Of a stretch of DNA of 64,000 nucleotides, positions 24,481 through 37,329 are shown piece after piece (position 1 is the stretch's first letter; each line of letters opens with the position of its first letter). A program made the translations under genes and the position numbers. This DNA comes from Hirsutella rhossiliensis (Eukaryota > Ascomycota > Sordariomycetes > Hypocreales > Ophiocordycipitaceae): the NCBI RefSeq assembly GCF_020360975.1, contig NW_025408667.1:10416001-10480000 (forward strand), in the 5' to 3' direction. The notes beneath the pieces are model-generated. The model worked only from the letters and a program-made list of their open reading frames with translations. It did not search any database and was not told the origin of the DNA.

Positions 24481-25289
24481 TACGGAAGGTTATTTTAATA
24501 AGGGATATAATTTTCGATAAATCTAACTTCTTCGATAGAAAGAGGGATTAATAGCCCCTCTTACTCTCTTAACGTTAGCTAATTTAAAAGATCTAAATCC
24601 CCCCTTCTTAATAGTCTTATAAAGAGGTCCTAGACGAGGAAATAGAAGAAGAAACTAACGTCGAAGTAGTTAAGGATAACGCCGACTTTAAAGAAGAGGA
24701 AGCTACTAGATTAGATAATCTAGACGAAGAAGAAGACTATAGGAAAGCGGTAGAGCTAGAATACGCCTACCTACCTACGCCTCCTCCTATATAAGAAGAA
24801 GATCTAGAAGCAGCTTTTTTAGTTAGTCTTCCCGTCTCGACCCCTAAGGGGGTAGGAAAGGCACCTCTCTTAAAGGATTACCTAGCTGCCTTTTTGTCCC
24901 TGCTTCGAGAAGCAAAGGAAGGTATAGGGCCCGATATAGATACTAAAGAAGACTAACCTCTCCCTTATTTCGATCGTTTTTCCGACTTCTATCTAACGCC
25001 TATAGAAGACGGTTCCTACGAAGCATTTATAGCAGGCTAGCTTTTTAAGCTTCTATTAGTAAGGAAGGTATATAAAAGAAACCTCCCGGACCTACTAGTA
25101 AACTAAAAGCAGCTAGAAAAACACCCCTTTAGAGACTAGTTTTTCTAGGCCTAGAAAGACTACCTAGCCTTATATAAGGAGATAGGGTCTTTTAAAGAGG
25201 TCCTTAAGGAAAAGGTAAGAGGAAAATAGGTCCTTAGCTATAAGTAGGTCTTTATCTATAAGACTAATAAATATAGCTTCCTTTAAAAG

Positions 25290-26640
25290 TATAAAGCCTA
25301 GCTAGTTATCTATAGGAATTAATAGGAAAAAGGGGATCTACCTACTAGGGCAACTACCTTAGTAGGGATGTCTTTTCGGACCCTTATAGCTATAGTAGTA
25401 GAATTCGACCTCGAGCTCGAATAGATAGATATAGTTAACGCCTTCGTTAACTGCCCTCTTAAGGAAGAAGAAGTTATCTATATACGCCTTCTACTAAGCT
25501 TTTAATAGCTAGGAAAGGTTCTATAGCTTAGGAAAGCTTTATACGGACTACGAAGATTACCCTTTCTTTAGTAATAGCATTTAATAGGTTCCCTCGAAGC
25601 CCTAGGCTTTAAGAAAGTCCCTTAGGAACCGTGTATAATATAGAAGGGTAAAATCACGGTCTTCTTTTATATCGACGATATTATCTAGGCCTACCTAAAA
25701 GAGGAAGAAGCTACTACTAGGGAGGCTATATAAGACCTATAATAAAGGTATAAGATAACTAGGCTAAGGGAGCTAAAGTAGTTCCTAGGGATATAAATCC
25801 TTAGGAATAGGTCCTAATAGACTATCTAGCTTACCTAGGACGCCTATATCGATAAGGTCGCTTATAAATTCCTCCCTACTTCCCTTAATAAGAAGCTTCC
25901 CTCTACGCCTATATTAAACGAAGAGCTTTTACCTAATCCGTCCTTTTAAGCTAGGGAGTAGGAAAAACACTAATATTAATAGAAGGTAAGCTCCCTGCTT
26001 TTTATAGCTATTTCTACTAGACCGGATATCTCTTTTACGGTCTCCTAGCTAGCTAGGCATAACTAGAATCCTAGCCCTAGGCATTAAGAAGTAATAGATA
26101 GAGCTATCCTTTATCTCTATTTAACGAGATTATATAGTATATGCTTAGGAGGGTAGGGAAGGAAATAAGCTACTAAAATCTTCCTTTATTTAAGCGATTC
26201 GTCCTTTATAGATAATTCTTTAAATAGAAAGAGCTTATAAAGGTATATTATATCCCTTTTTAAAGGAACTATTACTTAGAGAGCTTTAAAGCAAGCTACT
26301 ATTACGACTTTTAGTATAGAGGTAGAGCTACTAGCTCTTTTAGAAGCGTTAAAAGAAGCGATTTTCCTTAGCCGGCTACTAATATCTCTATAACTATAAA
26401 TTCCGACCCTATTAGCTATAGAATACTATAATATCTAAACTATACGAATTCTTATAGAAAATAGTAAGTTATCGACCTAGCTATAGTATATCGATATTTA
26501 CTAGTATTAGTTACGCTAAGAGGTCTATAGGGGACTTATTTCCGTCCGTTAAGTTCTAACGGTATTAATAAAAGCCAACGGTCTTATAAATCCCCTACTA
26601 AAGTAGAAGCTAGCTGTTATTTTATAGTAAATCGGGCTAG
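25290..26640 (+). pseudogene. Copia-1 reverse transcriptase and RNase H
   Basis: RT shows DIVNAFVNCPLKEEEV at about 25427-25475, LRKALYGLR at 25530-25556 and the catalytic YIDDI at about 25664-25682, intact even after RIP. RNase H follows at about 26170-26400 with YLSDSSFID, NRKS and AEL-like residues (read IEVELLAL). A long acidic linker (about 24610-24960) lies between integrase and RT. The polyprotein carries many TAA/TAG codons and cannot be expressed. Confidence 0.88.
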
Positions 26641-26942
26641 AAGACGTTCGAGAGAAGCTATCCTTAGAGGACCGCCTTAAGAGTCTATAAGAGGAGCTAA
26701 TAGCCCGTATAAGAAGGTAACGTCTATAGCTAAAGAAAAGGAAGAGGTTTTTCCCTTTAAAAGGCCCCTTATTTTAATTAGGTTTTTCCCTTCTAAGAAG
26801 GCCCCCTTTCTTATAGGACTTTCCCCTCTTTAGGCCCCTTTTCCTTAAGTAAGTCTAAAAGAGCTTAGGGACCTAAAAGGGCCCTTACTTTCCTCGAGTA
26901 AAGGGAGAAGTATAGAGCTAAGAACCTCCTCTATACGCTTAC

Positions 26943-27421
26943 TAGCCCGAAGCACGTAGCCTAATTTCGTAGTTCTTAGAGATATCCCTTAGTACGAGGG
27001 ACCTAGGAAGCTAAAAAATAGGTTTTAAGGAAGGAGCTAAAAGGAGGTATAGAGAGGAGGGTAGGGGTAAGAGGGGAAGTAAAAGTAGCGATAGCTTCCT
27101 ATAGAGGTAGCGAGAGATAAGACAGATATACTAGCAACGGCTAGAAAGGAGGGGAAAAAACTAGTAAAAAGCTCGGTAGTTAAAAGGATATAAGTAGCTT
27201 CTTTAAGCAGGATCTTCTTTATTAATTAAGATACTAGACGGGTATAAAGAAGGGCGTTAGATAGAGGAAAGAAGGAGAATTAAGGTAATATAATAATTAC
27301 TCCCCTACTATAATTGCTGCTCCTATAAGAATTAAATCTCTTTGCCTTACCTATCCGACCCCTTACTTTTAATCTTACCTTCGTATATTTTTATATACTT
27401 CTCGTATCTCTCTTTACGAGA
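26943..27421 (+). repeat. Copia-1 3' LTR (479 bp)
   Basis: Begins TAGCCCGAAG and ends TTTACGAGA, followed by TSD TATAC at 27422-27426. It differs from the 5' LTR mainly by C/T and G/A transitions, showing that the two LTRs took RIP mutations independently. Confidence 0.93.
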
Positions 27422-27426
27422 TATAC

Positions 27427-28688
27427 CGTAACCTCTACGCCCTTAAGCGATAGGGCCTTATACCTAAGTAAGTCCTTACTCCTCCGCTCTCTTACTTCCG
27501 CCTTTAATATACCTAGCGCTAAGGATACTACCTCCGTCGCCTTATTAGCGGTCCCCTTAGCCGTGCCCGCCTCCGCTACTACTACTGCCCCTACCGCCGC
27601 CGCCGATACTAGCCGCCGCCCCTCTACCCCTAGAGCCGCCGCTACTACTAACTAGCTTATAGGCTTAAAGGGCCGCCTTAGCGCCTTAAAGAGCGCCGCC
27701 GCTACTAATAAGTAAGAGGAGGCTAATAAGGACGACGATAATAATAATAATAATAAGGGTAATAATAACGATAAGAAATAAGCTTAAGTAGTTTAAGAGC
27801 TCTACCTTATAATAAATACTATTTTTATCTTTACTTATACTATTATACTTATATTACTATAACTACCCCTTTTATTTTACTTACTTTATAGTCCTAGCTT
27901 AAGCTACTACTAATAGTCTATTAGTCTATCGTTCTTATATATTAGTTTATATAGGGCCTTAAACTTATTAAGGGCTATAGCTCCTATAAACTTATATATA
28001 GGTTCCTATATTAAGTTAAAGTACCTATACTACTTTATAAGAACCTCTTAGCGATTTCCTTAGCTAACCTTCTTTTAGCGTATAGCCTATATCTTCTTAA
28101 CCTTAAATTCGGTATCCCTTTCTACCTTAATAGTAAGTAGTTAAGCGTCTACTACTCCTTATCTAAGTAGTAGGTTAAAGGAGGCTTAGCAAAGGAGGTT
28201 AATATTAATCTTATTATAGACCCTTATTAAAAGACTATTAAGCTTAACTACCTATAGGCTAATAACCTTCTATACTATAAACTTTATATATAGCTAATCT
28301 AGCTTCTTTTTTAGCCGCGCTAACCTATAGATATAAAGGTTAAGCTATACCTTATCTCTTACTATAAACCTATCTACTAGGGCCCTAGTCTTATTAGCGT
28401 ACTATACTTAATCTTATACTAAGGCGGCTATCGTAGATTAATAATATTTTATAGTTTCTTATAACTTCTATATAAATATAGAGGCGCGGCTCTTTAGTAA
28501 TAAACTACTATATTGCTCTATTACTATATCTATAGTAAATAGGATTAAGGAGGGCGGCTTAAAGCTATATATAGTAAAGAAGGGGGCTATTTTAATAGAG
28601 GTCTATAGTCTACTATTTAATATAAGCTAAGCCGCAGGGAGCTAGTAGTCTTAGTTTACTTAGTTATAGGCTATTACTACTTATAAGT
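27427..28688 (-). mobile_element. Chromo-1 copy C, second piece (tail, chromodomain, pol end)
   Basis: Collinear with 11501-12765 of B. It includes the (GCC)/(AAT) tail, the chromodomain region (about 27950-28130, minus) and the integrase C-terminus. It stops at 28688, where element H enters with TSD TAAGT (28684-28688 and 62107-62111). Confidence 0.88.
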
Positions 28689-29170
28689 TATTATAACTAT
28701 AGTTTAGTAAACCGTAGGAAACTAGTATATATTATAAGGATATATAATATAAGGAGTAAGGAATATTAAATAAACCGATAAGCTAATTAAGTTTAAAGCG
28801 ATAGGTTACTTAAGCGCTTTAACGCTTTATAGCTAAAGTTATAGGATCGCTTTAGCGCTCTAGCGCTCCTAAGCAACGGGATTACTTAGTGCTCTTAGCG
28901 ACCTAAGAAAGCTCTTAAGATATATAAGGAAGGAATAGAATACTCCTTTAAATAGATAGCTTAATAGCTTTTAATATAATTATTACGATCTTTATTATAA
29001 TCTTATCTTTAATTCTAATTACTTAATTACTTAGTTATAGTCTATAGTCTCTAACCTCTAACTTATTACTAACGTAATATACTTATTATTACTTAAAATA
29101 TACCTTATTATATCTACTAATATAAACCCCTTAATAGGTTTATCCCTTAAGAATAATATTAGTCGTTATA
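28689..29170 (+). repeat. H 5' LTR (482 bp)
   Basis: Starts TATTATAACT and ends GTCGTTATA. Its first 340 bp match 36083-36277 plus 36732-36874, and its last 145 bp match 61965-62106, which fixes its length. Confidence 0.9.
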
Positions 29171-29299
29171 TATTAAAAGCTCTTATTTAGTATAATACTA
29201 CGTTACTTTAAGTAATATCGTAACTATTAATATACCTATATAGTAAGCTAGATTAACTAACTCTAGAGCTACTATATTGCCTTAAGATATAATATATAA

Positions 29300-30500
29300 G
29301 ATTATTACCCTTTAATATAAGGTATAGTTACTTAGGAATAAAGGAGGTAATAAATAAGTTAAGGACCTTAGAGAAGTAATTAAACTAAAATAGCTAGGAC
29401 TATTTAACGGTACTTATAGCACGCTTTAAGACTTTCTTACTTAACTTAAGGCTTACTATTAGTTTTACCTTACTAAACTCTTAGTCTTAGTTAAAAAGGT
29501 ACTTTATATAAGAAATTATTTATTTAGAATAGTACTTACTTAGTTTAGACTTATTATAAAGGACTTTCTTAATAACTAACTAGTATAATAAGATAATAAG
29601 ATAGATAAAGTCTTTATTAATTTCTAAGGATTTAAAGAAGCTATTATAAAGGTATTTAGAATAACTGATAATAAATAAAAAGCTAAATAAAAACTTTAAG
29701 AACTCCGATAAAGGATCTTAGTATTAGATTATACTATAAAGTTCTATTAAGTTACCTTAAAACTTAATTAAGATAACGAACCTCTTATATTATAATTCTA
29801 TAATAAGCTTAAAGAAGAAGTTAAGGACGAGCCTTATAAGGAAAATCGACCTAATAACCTCTTAGACTATATTACTATAGTAGTATAAATTAACGATAGA
29901 TAGTATACGTAATACTAAGAAAAGAAATAAGAAAGAGGAAACTAAAACCCTTTTTATAGGAATAACTTTAACCGATATACTAACTATAAGAAAAGACGTA
30001 AAACTTTTATTACCTATACTTATATAATTAACTTAGGTAAGATAGACCTAGATATAATATAGAAAAGTAAAGGAAAGTATTTTAATTATAAAAAACTTAG
30101 ATATTACTTTAAAGAATATAAATAACTTTATAAAGAGAAGAAAATATACTAAGTACTAGCCTTAAAAGGTAAGAAATACCTAAATACTACTAATAGATAG
30201 GAACTAAAGTATAAACTCTTTAGTTAGACTATATACTACGACAATAAATATATAGTATACTTAAGCGATAAGAATAGTACTAGATAGTTCTTAAAGGTAT
30301 TAAAGAAAACTATTATAATAATATAATAAAGGGATCTTAAAATATAGAAATAAGTTAAATTTATAGAACTAAAATACGCCTATCTTAAAAGAGTCTCTTA
30401 AAACTAAATTAAGAAGAATAGTAAATAATTCTAGGAAAATATATAAAATAAAAATCGATAATAATAATAGGTAGTCCATAAATAATATAATAAAGAAGAT
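29300..30500 (+). pseudogene. H gag with CCHC knuckle
   Basis: The frame reads LFNGTYSTL near 29400-29430, a common start of the Gypsy gag core, then a long helical region. At about 30075-30125 it has YFNYKKLRYYFKEYK, where the spacing C-x2-C-x4-H-x4-C is exact if the Tyr are RIP products of Cys and His. Gag packages the RNA (family role). It is decayed by TAA/TAG stops. Confidence 0.75.
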
Positions 30501-30599
30501 ATAGATATAGCCCTTATACTTATAAAACTTAGATAATAACTTAAAGAGAAATAACGAAGTATTAATAATATAAGCTTTAAAGAATAAGAAATACCTAGA

Positions 30600-33500
30600 G
30601 AAATAAAAGACGAGAATAAACTTATACTACTACCCTTAATATTAAGGGAAAATATTATAATTAAAGAATATACTTTATACTTTAAAGAATTTAAAGAAAT
30701 ACTTAAAATTAAAACTTAATAAATACCTTAAATTCTTATAGAAAACTAATAAGCTATATTAATTCGATATTAACTAGTACTATATAAAGGAGACTATACT
30801 ATAGCTATTACTATAGTTAATACTTTTATAGCTTTATAATAAGAATAGTAACTATAAAGAGAATTTAAAAACGATCTATAAATACTACTTACTTATAAGT
30901 ACTATAAGTATATTTTATAGATATTATATATCTACCTAGATTATATAATATACTTCTAGATAAAAGTATAATATAATACCTTTTTAGTTAGGTTTAAGAG
31001 ATAAGTACTTTTATAACCTTACTTAAGTATAGAACTAAACTATTAGAAAATCGATTAATACTACTTAAACGACTAAGTTATACTATTAAAACCTAATTAT
31101 AGTACGCTATTTAAATACTATAATAATTATAGTTTATTAATAAGATATCTTTTAAAGATATATAAAATCTATAAATATACTAAAATAAAAGAATAGTATA
31201 GCGCTACTTACTTAAAAGTATTTAAACTATTAATCTTTTTAAGGCTTATATAATAAGTTAAATATAATAAAGAAGATTATAAGGAATATATATACTTAAA
31301 CTATAGAGTTTATAAATATAAAAAGGTATAAGTATAGTATAAACGATATAATAATATACTAAAATATTATTAGTAATATATATAAAAGCTATAAGCTATA
31401 TTTAACTAAGGAAAAATCGATATAAAAATACTATATAAAGAATAAAAAGATATAAAACGAAAACTTAACCTTTAGTATAAAAATAAATAGAATTATAAAG
31501 TATAGTATATATTTAACTATAAAGTAATATAATATAAATAATATAGCGTTAAGAAATAAGAAATCTTTAATTACCTATAAGGAATTAGTCTCTTAAGCCC
31601 TAATATAATACTATATAACGAAAATATAAAGAAATAATATTAATAATAAATCGAATAAGAATACCTAAATAAAATAAATAAGGACTAAGTAAAAAAATAA
31701 GGTATACTATCTATAAAAGGGCTTTATACTAGTACGATATAATAAGATCTAAGGACCCTATATATAATAATAGTAAGCTATAGTAACTAAATAGTATTAA
31801 ATATCTAAATCGCGGGATATTATATATATATACTTTTAAACTATAGCGCGATAAGTAATTACGTTTTACCTAGAGTTATTAATTATTACTAACTTATATA
31901 GAGATATAAGAAAGATCTATATAAGCTTATAAATATTAAAAGAAAGGCCTTTAACTATAATAACGGAATTATTAATATAGAGATTAATTACCTTAATATT
32001 AATATTTAAGGCTATAATAAATAAGTTAACTTTAATATTATAGATATTAAAGAATATAACCTTATATTAAGGCTTTTATAGTTATAGGAGAGTAAACTAT
32101 TAATTAACTAGAAAACTAGCTAGCTATATTAAAACGAGGATATAAGCTTCTAAGACTAATAGATTTAAGAGAAAGTAAAATTTTACGATATTTAGCTACT
32201 AAATAAGATAAAAGAGATAACTATTTAAGTAAATTATTATAGGCTTTAGTAATATAAACGAAAATAGTAGCCGAACTAACGGATATAATAAAATCGACTA
32301 ATAAGACCTATATACTAACTAATATAGCTATATAACTTAGTATCTAATATAAATAAGATAAAGGATATAATATAAAGATCTAAAGAGTTATTACTACTTT
32401 AAGGAAAGACCTTAAATAAATTAACTAAGAGCTTAAGTTAAGAGAAACTAGCTTTTAAAAGAAAGAATAAAGCTTATAAGATAGAATAAAGAATATCCCT
32501 TAAGAATACTAAAAATATAATAAACTCTTTAAGAAAGAACTTAAGATAAGGTTACTTAAATATAGCTAATAAGACTATAAAATTTATCTTAAGGATAAAA
32601 TAACGCCGACGTTCTATAAGATCTATAACTTAAACGAAAAGTAACTATAAATACTATATAGCTACCTTAATAAGAATCTATAAAAGGGATATATATAAAT
32701 ATTAATATCTAAAGTAGGCTATTTAGTTATATTTATTTTAAAGAAAAATAGTAAGCTATAACTAGTTATTAACTATAGACGCTTAAATAATATTATAATA
32801 AAAGACCGAATATTATTACCGCTTATATTAAAACTATAAGATTAATTATATAGTAAAAAATAGTTTATAGCCCTTAATCTTAAAAGCGCTTATAACTTAA
32901 TATATATAAAAAAGGGATATAAATAGATAATAGCTTTTAAAACGAAATTTAAACTATTTAAATATCTAGTAATACTATTTAAACTTATAAATATACTAGC
33001 TACCTTTTAATAGATAATTAATAATATCCTATATAAATACTTAGATATCTTTATAGTAGTATACTTAGATAATATCCTAATCTTCTTAGATACCCTAGAA
33101 AAAGATAAGGAATATATCTATAAGGTACTCTATATACTTTAAAATATAAAGTTATTAGTTAAACTAAAGAAAAGTAAGTTCTATATATAAGAAGTAGACT
33201 TCCTTAGATATATAATCTTATTAAGAGAGATATAAATATAATAAGATAAAATTAACTTAGTTAAAGAATAGCTAACGCTAAAGAACGTTAAGGATATATA
33301 AAGTTTCCTAGGATTTATAAATTACTATTAATAATTTATTAAAGATTTTAAAAAGATTATAGTACTACTATATAACTTAATAAAGAAAGAAAAAGGATTT
33401 ATATAAGACGATAAAGCTAACGAAGCTTTTAAATATATTAAGACTACGATTATATAAGAACTAGTCTTAACTACCTTTAATTTAAAACGATAATTCGAAC

Positions 33501-35120
33501 TTAAAACTAATATATTAGACTTTACTCTAAGAGTATAAATCGGATAAAAAGATAATAAAAGAAGACTATAACTAATTATATTCTACTTAAAAAAGCTATA
33601 TAGCGTAGAACTTAATTACCCTATCTACGATAAAGAATTCCTTATAATTATTTAAGCTTTTAAGGAATTTTAATACTACCTGCTTAAAAGTAAGTATAAA
33701 GTTAAGGTCTATATAAATTATAAGAATATCTTATACTTTATAATAATATAATAGTTAAATAGATAATAGATTTAATAAGCTAAATACTTATTAGAATTCG
33801 ACTATAAAATAATCTATAAAAAAGGAATAGAAAATAGTTAAGCTAATACCCTTAGTTAATAAAGTAACTATAATATAAGAGTACTTATAGTAAAAGGATA
33901 GCTTTTAAAGAGTAATAAAAATAAGAACTACTATTAATAATAATTAAAAGCAATATTTAAAATATAACCTAATAGCTTAATATACTAAAAGATCTTAAAA
34001 TAAATAAAAGAGTATAAAGTACTAAAAGGATATAATATAGAATATTTAAAAGTTTTAATATATAATAATAAAATCTAAATACTATTAATATTATAAGATA
34101 AAGTTATATAAGATATATATAAATATTTAATATATAGATACTAAGGAATCTAAAGAATAATAAAATAGATTAAATAATAATATAACTTCCTATAGCTTAA
34201 GAAAGTAATATAATAAGTTATTAAAGAATATAAACTTTATATATAAAGTAAAGCTAAACGATATAAACTATATAGAGAATTATAACCGCTATTAGTATTA
34301 AAGAAACTATAGGATTTAATAGCTTTTAACTATATTATAAAGCTATTACTATTAAAAGAACCTATAACTAACGTTAAGTTTAATAGTATATTTCTTATTA
34401 CTAATAGATTAACGAAGTATAGATACTTTTTACTATATAAAGAAGTAAGTAATATTAAAGAGCTAGTAGATATATTCCTATAAATAATTATTAGTAATTA
34501 TAGACTACTAAATAAGAATATCTTTAATAAAGGAAGTATATTTATAGCTACGTTTTAGTAAGCTCTTATAGTATAATTAAGGACGAAATATAAGCTTAGT
34601 ATAGCTTATTACCTATAAATAAATAGATAAATAAAACGACTTAACTAAACGCTTAAATAATATTTACGATACTATATTAGCTATAAATAAAACAATTAAG
34701 TTAAATAGCTATTAATAGCGTAACTAGCTTATAATAGCTTAGTTATAAAAATAACTAAGCTCTTACTAGTATATACTAATTATAGATATAACCTAGAAGT
34801 ATTTAAGGTTACTTAATAAGGACTATAAGTAAAATAAGCGATACTATAAGTATATTAGCTATAAAAACTATATAAAGAAATATAATAAGAACTTTAATTT
34901 ATTAAAGAATAAATATCTACTTACTATAATTAGAAAAGATTATAAAGACTAATCTTTTAAGAGGGAGATATAGTCTACCTTATATAACGAAATATTAAAA
35001 TAAAACGATTAAGTAATAAATTAGATTTTAAAAAACTTAAATTATTTAAAGTTAAGAAAACTATTTTAAAAGTTAACTATAAACTTTCGCTATTAATAAT
35101 AATATAGATATATACGATAT
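30600..35120 (+). pseudogene. H pol: RT, RNase H, integrase
   Basis: RT is at about 32600-33200, with the catalytic box VYLDNILIFLD at 33058-33090 (YLDD expected). RNase H follows at about 33480-33900 (FTLRVQI-like start, KKLYSVELNYPIYDKEFL). The integrase zinc domain is near 34130-34240 and the core at about 34300-34760 (TNRLTKYRYF, ISNYRLLNK, NRQIKRLNQTL). The protease was not placed with confidence. All stops are explained by CpA/TpG mutation. Boundaries are approximate because ATG codons are lost. Confidence 0.82.
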
Positions 35121-35144
35121 TTTATATCTTATTATTAAAATTAG

Positions 35145-35320
35145 TATTATAAAACGCTAAACTATAAGAAAAAATCGAAGTTAATAATAATTAGGAATAT
35201 AAAGCTAAATAAATACTAAATAAGAAAATAAGGTTAGTAATAAAAGTACCTTATTAAGTAGAAAGGATATAGACTAAAAGGAAATACCTAGGAACTACTT
35301 AAGTACTTAACCTATTATAG
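35145..35320 (+). pseudogene. H chromodomain
   Basis: At the C-terminal end of pol the frame reads IEVNNN, EYKAK, ILNKKI, then (after a one-base offset near 35245) YLIK-stop-KGYRLKGNT-stop-ELLKYL. The stops are at the two conserved Trp positions of the chromodomain pattern (VKWKGY and NTWEP). This makes H a second, distinct chromovirus family in the window. Confidence 0.82.
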
Positions 35321-36063
35321 TTTTCTACTTTAATAGTTTTACTAAGTAAACCCTTACTTAGAAATATAAGGTTACTAAGAATAGTATCTTAGTTTAATAC
35401 GTTTAAGGCACTAAACGATTAAACCTTACTAATAGTAATAGACTCCTTATTTAATAAATAAACTAATTTATCTTAAGAAGAATATATTATACTATCTTCT
35501 TTATTAATAGCTTATATACCCTATTAAAATAACTTACTACCTCGGTCCTTTAAGAAACGCTTTTATTTCTTAATCTAAGCTAAGTAAGCTATTGCTTCCT
35601 TTAAGACTTCTTTTACTTTTTATTTATCCGAATTAATCTTTTACTATTAATTTATAATATAATAAACTAAAAAAAAAGGAATATTAGTAAAAAGAGTAAT
35701 AAGGAAGGAAAGGGATAAAATAAATAGGCGGACGCTATATTATAACTATTATAAGAACGGCTTATAAAGGTATATTTAAAATACTAATTAAAACGCTCGC
35801 CGACCTTATAAGTTAAACCTAACTAAAAATAATAAGAGTAAGGTATAATTTTAATACTATAGATCTTAGTCTAAGATATTAGTTCCGATCGTTAGCGCGA
35901 TTTATTAGAATTATAAGAACGGAATTTTTAAATATAACTAAATATACTATTAGTAGTATATCTTAGGAAGGATAAGGGATAAAGAACGATTATACTTATA
36001 TACTATATAATAAGGGTATATTTATATATAGCGGCTAAGGTAGTAGGTCTTAAGGGTAAGACT

Positions 36064-36078
36064 AAAAGGAAGAGAGGT
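36064..36078 (+). promoter_or_regulatory. Polypurine tract of H
   Basis: AAAAGGAAGAGAGG lies just upstream of the 3' LTR start at 36083, as expected for plus-strand priming. It supports the plus orientation. Confidence 0.7.
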
Positions 36079-36082
36079 ATCT

Positions 36083-36277
36083 TATTATAACTACGGTCTA
36101 GTAAACCGCGGGGAACTAGTATATATTATAAGGATATATAACGTAAGGAGTAAGGAATATTAAACGGACCGACGGGCTAATTAAGTTTAAAGCGATAGGT
36201 TACTTAAGCGCTTTAACGCTCTACGGCTAGGGTTATAGGATCGCTCTAGCGCTCTAGCGCTCCTAAGTAATAGGATT
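36083..36277 (+). repeat. H 3' LTR, first piece
   Basis: Matches 28689-28880. It is interrupted at 36278 by a Copia-1 solo LTR with TSD GGATT (36273-36277 and 36727-36731). Confidence 0.9.
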
Positions 36278-36726
36278 TATCGCGAAGCGTAGCTTAATTT
36301 TATAGTTCTTAGAGATATCCCTTGGTATAAGGGACCTAGGAGCTAAAAAGAGGTATAGAGAGGAGGGTAGGGGTAAGAGGGGAAGTAGAAGTAGTAATAG
36401 CTTCTTATAAAGGTAGCGAGAGATAAGATAGATATACCGGTAACGGCTAGAAAGGAGGGGAAAACCTAGTAAAAAGCTTGGTAGTTAAGAAGATATTAGT
36501 AGCTTCTTTAAGTAGGATCTTTTTTATTAATTAAGATACTAAATATATATAAAGAGGGGCGTTAGATAAAAGAAAGAAGGATAATTAAGGCAATATAATA
36601 ATTACTCCCTTACTATAATTACTGCCCTTATAAGAATTAAATATCTCTGCCCTACCTATCTAACCCTTTACTTTTAATTTTACCTTTATATATTTTTATA
36701 TACTTCTTATATCTCTTTATATAAGA
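36278..36726 (+). mobile_element. Copia-1 solo LTR no. 1 (449 bp, RIP-mutated)
   Basis: Begins TATCGCGAAG and ends TTTATATAAGA, flanked by a perfect GGATT duplication. No internal sequence remains, so this is a product of LTR-LTR recombination after a full insertion. It carries dense RIP changes, unlike the solo LTR at 49425-49881. Confidence 0.93.
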
Positions 36727-36731
36727 GGATT

Positions 36732-36874
36732 ACCTAGTACTCTTAGCGACCTAGGGAAGCTCTTAAGATATATAAAGAAGGAACGGAATACTCCTTTAAA
36801 TAAATAGCTTAATAGCTTTTAATATAATTATTATAATCTCTATTATAATCTTATCTTTAATTCCGATTACTTGA
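36732..36874 (+). repeat. H 3' LTR, second piece
   Basis: Continues the H LTR after the GGATT duplication up to the entry point of G, where TTGA(T) on the left pairs with TTAA(T) at 61965. Confidence 0.88.
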
Positions 36875-37136
36875 TTTAATAGGTAAGATCGTACCTTTAT
36901 AGATATTAGCCCGTTAAAGGGATAAGACCCTTAGTACTCCCCTTTTAACTTACTTCTAAGTATACTTAAAGGCTTTATAAAGACCTTAATTATTTAATTA
37001 GGTATCTTCCTTAATTATAGTTAATTTAAATTTTTATTTTTCCCCTTTAAAGTAAAGGCCGCTAGTTACGCGACTTTAGTAAAAATAAAAAGGTATAAAG
37101 TAAAGAAATCTCTAAGACTTATATTTATAACCTAAG
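36875..37136 (+). repeat. G 5' LTR, left piece
   Basis: Matches the start of the 3' LTR at 61589. It is interrupted after 37136 by Chromo-1 D (TSD CTAAG at 37132-37136 and 44091-44095) and completed at 44096-44209. Total 376 bp. Confidence 0.92.
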
Positions 37137-37321
37137 TATTATAGAGTAAGTAAAGGTATACGCGTAGGTGCCGTATATAGGATAATATTAATAAGCTATA
37201 TAGAGCTCTCTTATACGCGGCTAGCCTATATATATATATATAAGATCCGGCCCTCTATATATAACTATATAGCCTAAGCTATAGCCTAAGCTTATAACTT
37301 ATAATAGGTAAGACTCTTATA
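37137..37321 (-). repeat. Chromo-1 D 3' LTR
   Basis: 185 bp, one base shorter than its partner near the right end. Starts TATTATAGAG and ends CTCTTATA. Confidence 0.93.
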
Positions 37322-37329
37322 TAATACCC

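Larger units (their letters stand above)
21156..27421 (+). mobile_element. Copia-1: complete Ty1/Copia element (6266 bp)
   Basis: Full-length copy with LTRs 21156-21633 and 26943-27421 and a 5-bp TSD, TATAC, on both sides. Coding order on the plus strand is gag, integrase, RT, RNase H, which is the Copia order. It sits in the 3' tail of Chromo-1 C. RIP is moderate: integrase and RT are easily readable, and a proline/alanine stretch in gag still has TG and CA dinucleotides. Confidence 0.95.
28689..36874 (+). mobile_element. Element H: second chromovirus (main piece)
   Basis: Ty3/Gypsy element of about 7.9 kb after removal of its guests. The 5' LTR is 28689-29170. The 3' LTR is in three pieces: 36083-36277, 36732-36874 and 61965-62106. 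The perfect TSD TAAGT lies 33 kb apart. It is among the most AT-rich parts of the window and very heavily RIP-mutated. Coding order on plus is gag, RT, RNase H, integrase, chromodomain. A purine tract (36064-36078) precedes the 3' LTR. Confidence 0.92.
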
